Below, piece after piece: positions 61,570 through 64,000 of a stretch of DNA of 64,000 nt (the first letter of the stretch is position 1; the number at the start of each line of letters is the position of its first letter). Source of the DNA: Symbiodinium natans (taxonomy: Eukaryota; Sar; Dinophyceae; Suessiales; Symbiodiniaceae); contig CAJNDS010002185.1 in assembly GCA_905221605.1 (NCBI GenBank), positions 540,318 through 604,317 on the forward strand. The letters run 5' to 3'. A program made the translations under genes and the position numbers. Below the pieces are notes generated by a model that was given only the letters and a program-made list of their open reading frames with translations, made no database searches and was not told the origin of the DNA.

Positions 61570-63085
61570 GGGAGGGTTTGTCCTAAGTTAGGGTTCTGAG
61601 TTTCGGGCCTGGGGCTTGACCCCGATTATGATATTTCGGGGTGTAGTTGGGGGACATCCCTCCAAGGGGATACTCAGCCACTGTAGAAGTATACATGAGC
61701 AAATGCATGTGGAAGTAAGATGAGGTGGAAGTTGGCGCTATGAGGCAGTCCTGAAACCTAAGCTTAGGGTTTAGGGTGAAGGAGAACCAAGGAGAAGAGC
61801 GAGGAGAATCTCCCCTGCGGGTTTTTAGATGAGAGCTCGTCGGGAAGCGGGCATTCCGGGGAATTGCAAGGCTGCCAGCTAAACCCCAAGCCCGAACCCC
61901 CAAACTCCTACAGTAGACTGGTGAAACCTTCGGAGCTTCACGCTGACCTTCTGTACAATCTAAACGCTCACGCCTAACTCCCGTATGTGGGTGTAGATTT
62001 GTTGTGTCGATGTTGGTGGATGTCTACACATGCACATACAAACACATGGGCAAAGACACAGCGTTGAAGAGGTCTTCCAAGCGCTACACCCCAACAGCAA
62101 GCCTTAAACCCTCAACCCGAAACCCTAAACAAAATCCCTGAAGCCCCCACAACCTGAGGAGTTATGAGGGTTCTTGGCAACTAACTTTGCCTGGGGTGCT
62201 TCAAAGAGCCCAGTCCGAAAGCCCAACCTAAACCCTGAACCCTAAACCCGAAACCCTAAACCCTGCGCATTCGCGCAGCCTTCAATTTAGCTTAAGTTGG
62301 CATCGGCTTTCCGGGCCCCCTCTCAAGAGAGGTCGTCCGGGCCATAGCTTGTCACATTGACTCACGTGCATTTCCTCCACCGGGTTTTGGCGTTCAAAGA
62401 GGGTTCCATGGTGGGTTTGAAGGGTTTCGGGTTCAGGGTTCCTTCGCGAGATCCCGAGAGGCGAAGCGACAGTTTAGAGGTCAACTTGCGCAGCGCCACC
62501 CATGCCTGGGCACTAGACCCCAAAGAGCCCGAATCCACGAGCCTAGGTTGCAATTTTAGGGTTTACAGGTTAGGGTTTAGGGTTTAAAGGTTTGGGGGTT
62601 TGGGGTTTTGGGTTGGGTTTAGAGGTTTGCGGTTGAGGGTTCGAGATTCCGGGGTTTCAAACCCAGAGCCCTGAGGCGGGCTTTGCGGTTTAGGGGTTTA
62701 AGGGTTTTGGGTTTCGGGTTTAGAGGTTTAGGGTTTAGGGTTAAACCCTGAACCTAAACGTTAGAGGTTTAGGAGTTGGGGGTTACAACTGTCGGTGAAC
62801 CTCCACAGACATCGGAATCCAGACACCTCTTCCCCTCAAGCTACCATTCTTGGACCCTAACCCCCTTTAAGAAACCCTGTAGCGGGGTCGTTCCACTTGC
62901 CCTAAACCCTAAGCCCTCAACCCTAAACCCTTAACCCTTAACCCTTAACCCTTAAAATCCTAAAACCTAACCCTAAACCCTAAAACCTGGGCTTTGAACA
63001 ACACGGAGGGGCGCGTGCGCAAGGACTTCGTGTAAAGCCTCTGCTGCATGATGCACGCAGCTCCCCGCCACCAGCCGCAAAACTG
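61570..63085. other. Intron-like or intergenic stretch, no gene
   Basis: Alternating degenerate G-rich and C-rich heptamers. Unique islands at 61920-62080 and 62280-62540 show no exon I can assign. CCCTTAA variants at 62925-62965. Confidence 0.4.
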
Positions 63086-63088
63086 CTG

Positions 63089-63128
<40 letters not shown>
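63086..63128. repeat. (TC)n microsatellite
   Basis: CTCTCT run of about 40 bp followed by TTTAGGG repeats (63140-63235). Confidence 0.95.
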
Positions 63129-63130
<2 letters not shown>

Positions 63131-63414
63131 GCTGGTTGAGGGTTTAGGGTTTAGGGTTTAGGGGTTTAGGGTTTAGGGTTTAGGGTTTATGTTTCGGGTT
63201 GAGGGTTGAGGGTTTAGGGTTTCGGGTTTAGGGTTTGGGGGAGGCATCCCGAAGTTCCGCAATACTGTCAAGCATTTGTCAGGTGCCCCCCCAAGGCTCC
63301 CCTAAGGCTCCCTCCTCTCCGTGGACTTTAAGGGACCCCGGAAGAAGCCCAAAGCCCCCCAAAATGCCAGGCTCCCATGGGCATGGATGTTCACTTCCCT
63401 CAACCCTAAACCCT

Positions 63415-63520
63415 AGACCCTAAAACCCTAAAACCCTAAAACCCTAAAACCCTAAAACCCTAAAACCCTAAAACCCTAAAACCCTAAAACCCTAAACCCT
63501 AAATTCTAAACCCTAAACCG
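63415..63520. repeat. (CCCTAAAA)n octamer array
   Basis: About nine octamers with four A, then CCCTAAA heptamers. The final 480 bp of the window hold further heptamer blocks and a CG/CA alternating run (63719-63740), with no gene. Confidence 0.9.
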
Positions 63521-64000
63521 CAGATTCAGGGTGTTCCGGGGCTGGTGTGAGGTACCAGCCCACTGAGCCCTAGAAAGGGTTTAGGGTTTAGGGTTTCGGG
63601 TTTAGGGTTTAGGGTGAACGTTTAGGCTTTGCTGGTGCGCTTCTCCGCTGCCACGCGCCTGCTCAAAGCCCCTTCCATCGTGGGCCTTGACAGGGCCAAA
63701 AAAAAAGAAGGCCGGGTGCACGCGCACGCGCGCGCACGCCAGGGTTTTGGGGGTTGAGTTTTGAGGGACGTTGGAGTGATTCTGGACCTTGTCGGGTGTT
63801 GTCCCTTGAGCGATTTATCTAGGGCGGGTGGAGGTTCAGAGGTCCGGCAGCAAAAGCCCTCAATCCTAGAACCTAAGCTTTTAAAGCATAATTTTTCGAA
63901 TAGGGTGGCCCAACCCTGCAGCAAACCCTGAACCTTAAACCCTAAACCCCAAACCCTAAACCTAAACCTTATGCCCTAGAGCCCAACCCAACCTCTGCCT

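Overview
The window is nuclear DNA that looks like a dinoflagellate genome (Symbiodiniaceae-like), by inference from sequence. Three things point there: plant-type telomere heptamers (TTTAGGG / CCCTAAA and octamer variants) are scattered through almost every non-coding stretch; very short exons are separated by long introns with plausible GT, GC and GA donors; and the Ty1/copia and LINE elements resemble those of dinoflagellates. Every gene I can support lies on the + strand.

The host-gene signal is a long series of mini-exons (26-75 nt) that encode consecutive pieces of cold-shock domains (CSDs). Phase-consistent splicing rebuilds at least seven CSDs: 3235-4926, 6435-10884, 15200-17680, 19278-19943, 23001-25946, 39715-41340 and 46233-50481. 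The last series ends in an in-frame TGA. Further CSD-like fragments lie near 53187 and 55191. Whether this is one very large multi-CSD gene or a tandem row of CSD genes cannot be settled here. The introns are filled with telomere-like repeats, typically C-rich (CCCTAAA) before an exon and G-rich (TTTAGGG) after it. In several places the intron donor itself is GTTTAGGG.

Two retroelements interrupt this background. At 30448-39573 there is a complete, apparently very young Ty1/copia element with identical 342-bp LTRs, a 5-bp target duplication and a single 8.3-kb open polyprotein frame. Besides gag, protease, integrase, RT and RNase H it carries a 2OG-Fe(II) dioxygenase-like domain, a C5-methyltransferase-like domain lacking the catalytic Cys, and a reading frame embedded in +1. 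It sits inside an intron between a Gly/Tyr-rich exon and CSD6. At about 57506-61365 lies a 5'-truncated, frameshifted LINE with a (CTT)n tail, bracketed by an unusually long direct repeat of about 195 bp.

The rest is repeats: an inverted-repeat element (1-2290), 53-bp (9268-10300) and 31-bp (20768-21245) minisatellites, a G/T-only GGTGG satellite (28262-29560), a C/T-only tract (17979-18154), several MITE-like palindromic elements, AT-rich islands (13.8-15.0 and 43.0-43.9 kb) and many microsatellites. I found no convincing tRNA, rRNA, spliced-leader RNA or CRISPR array.
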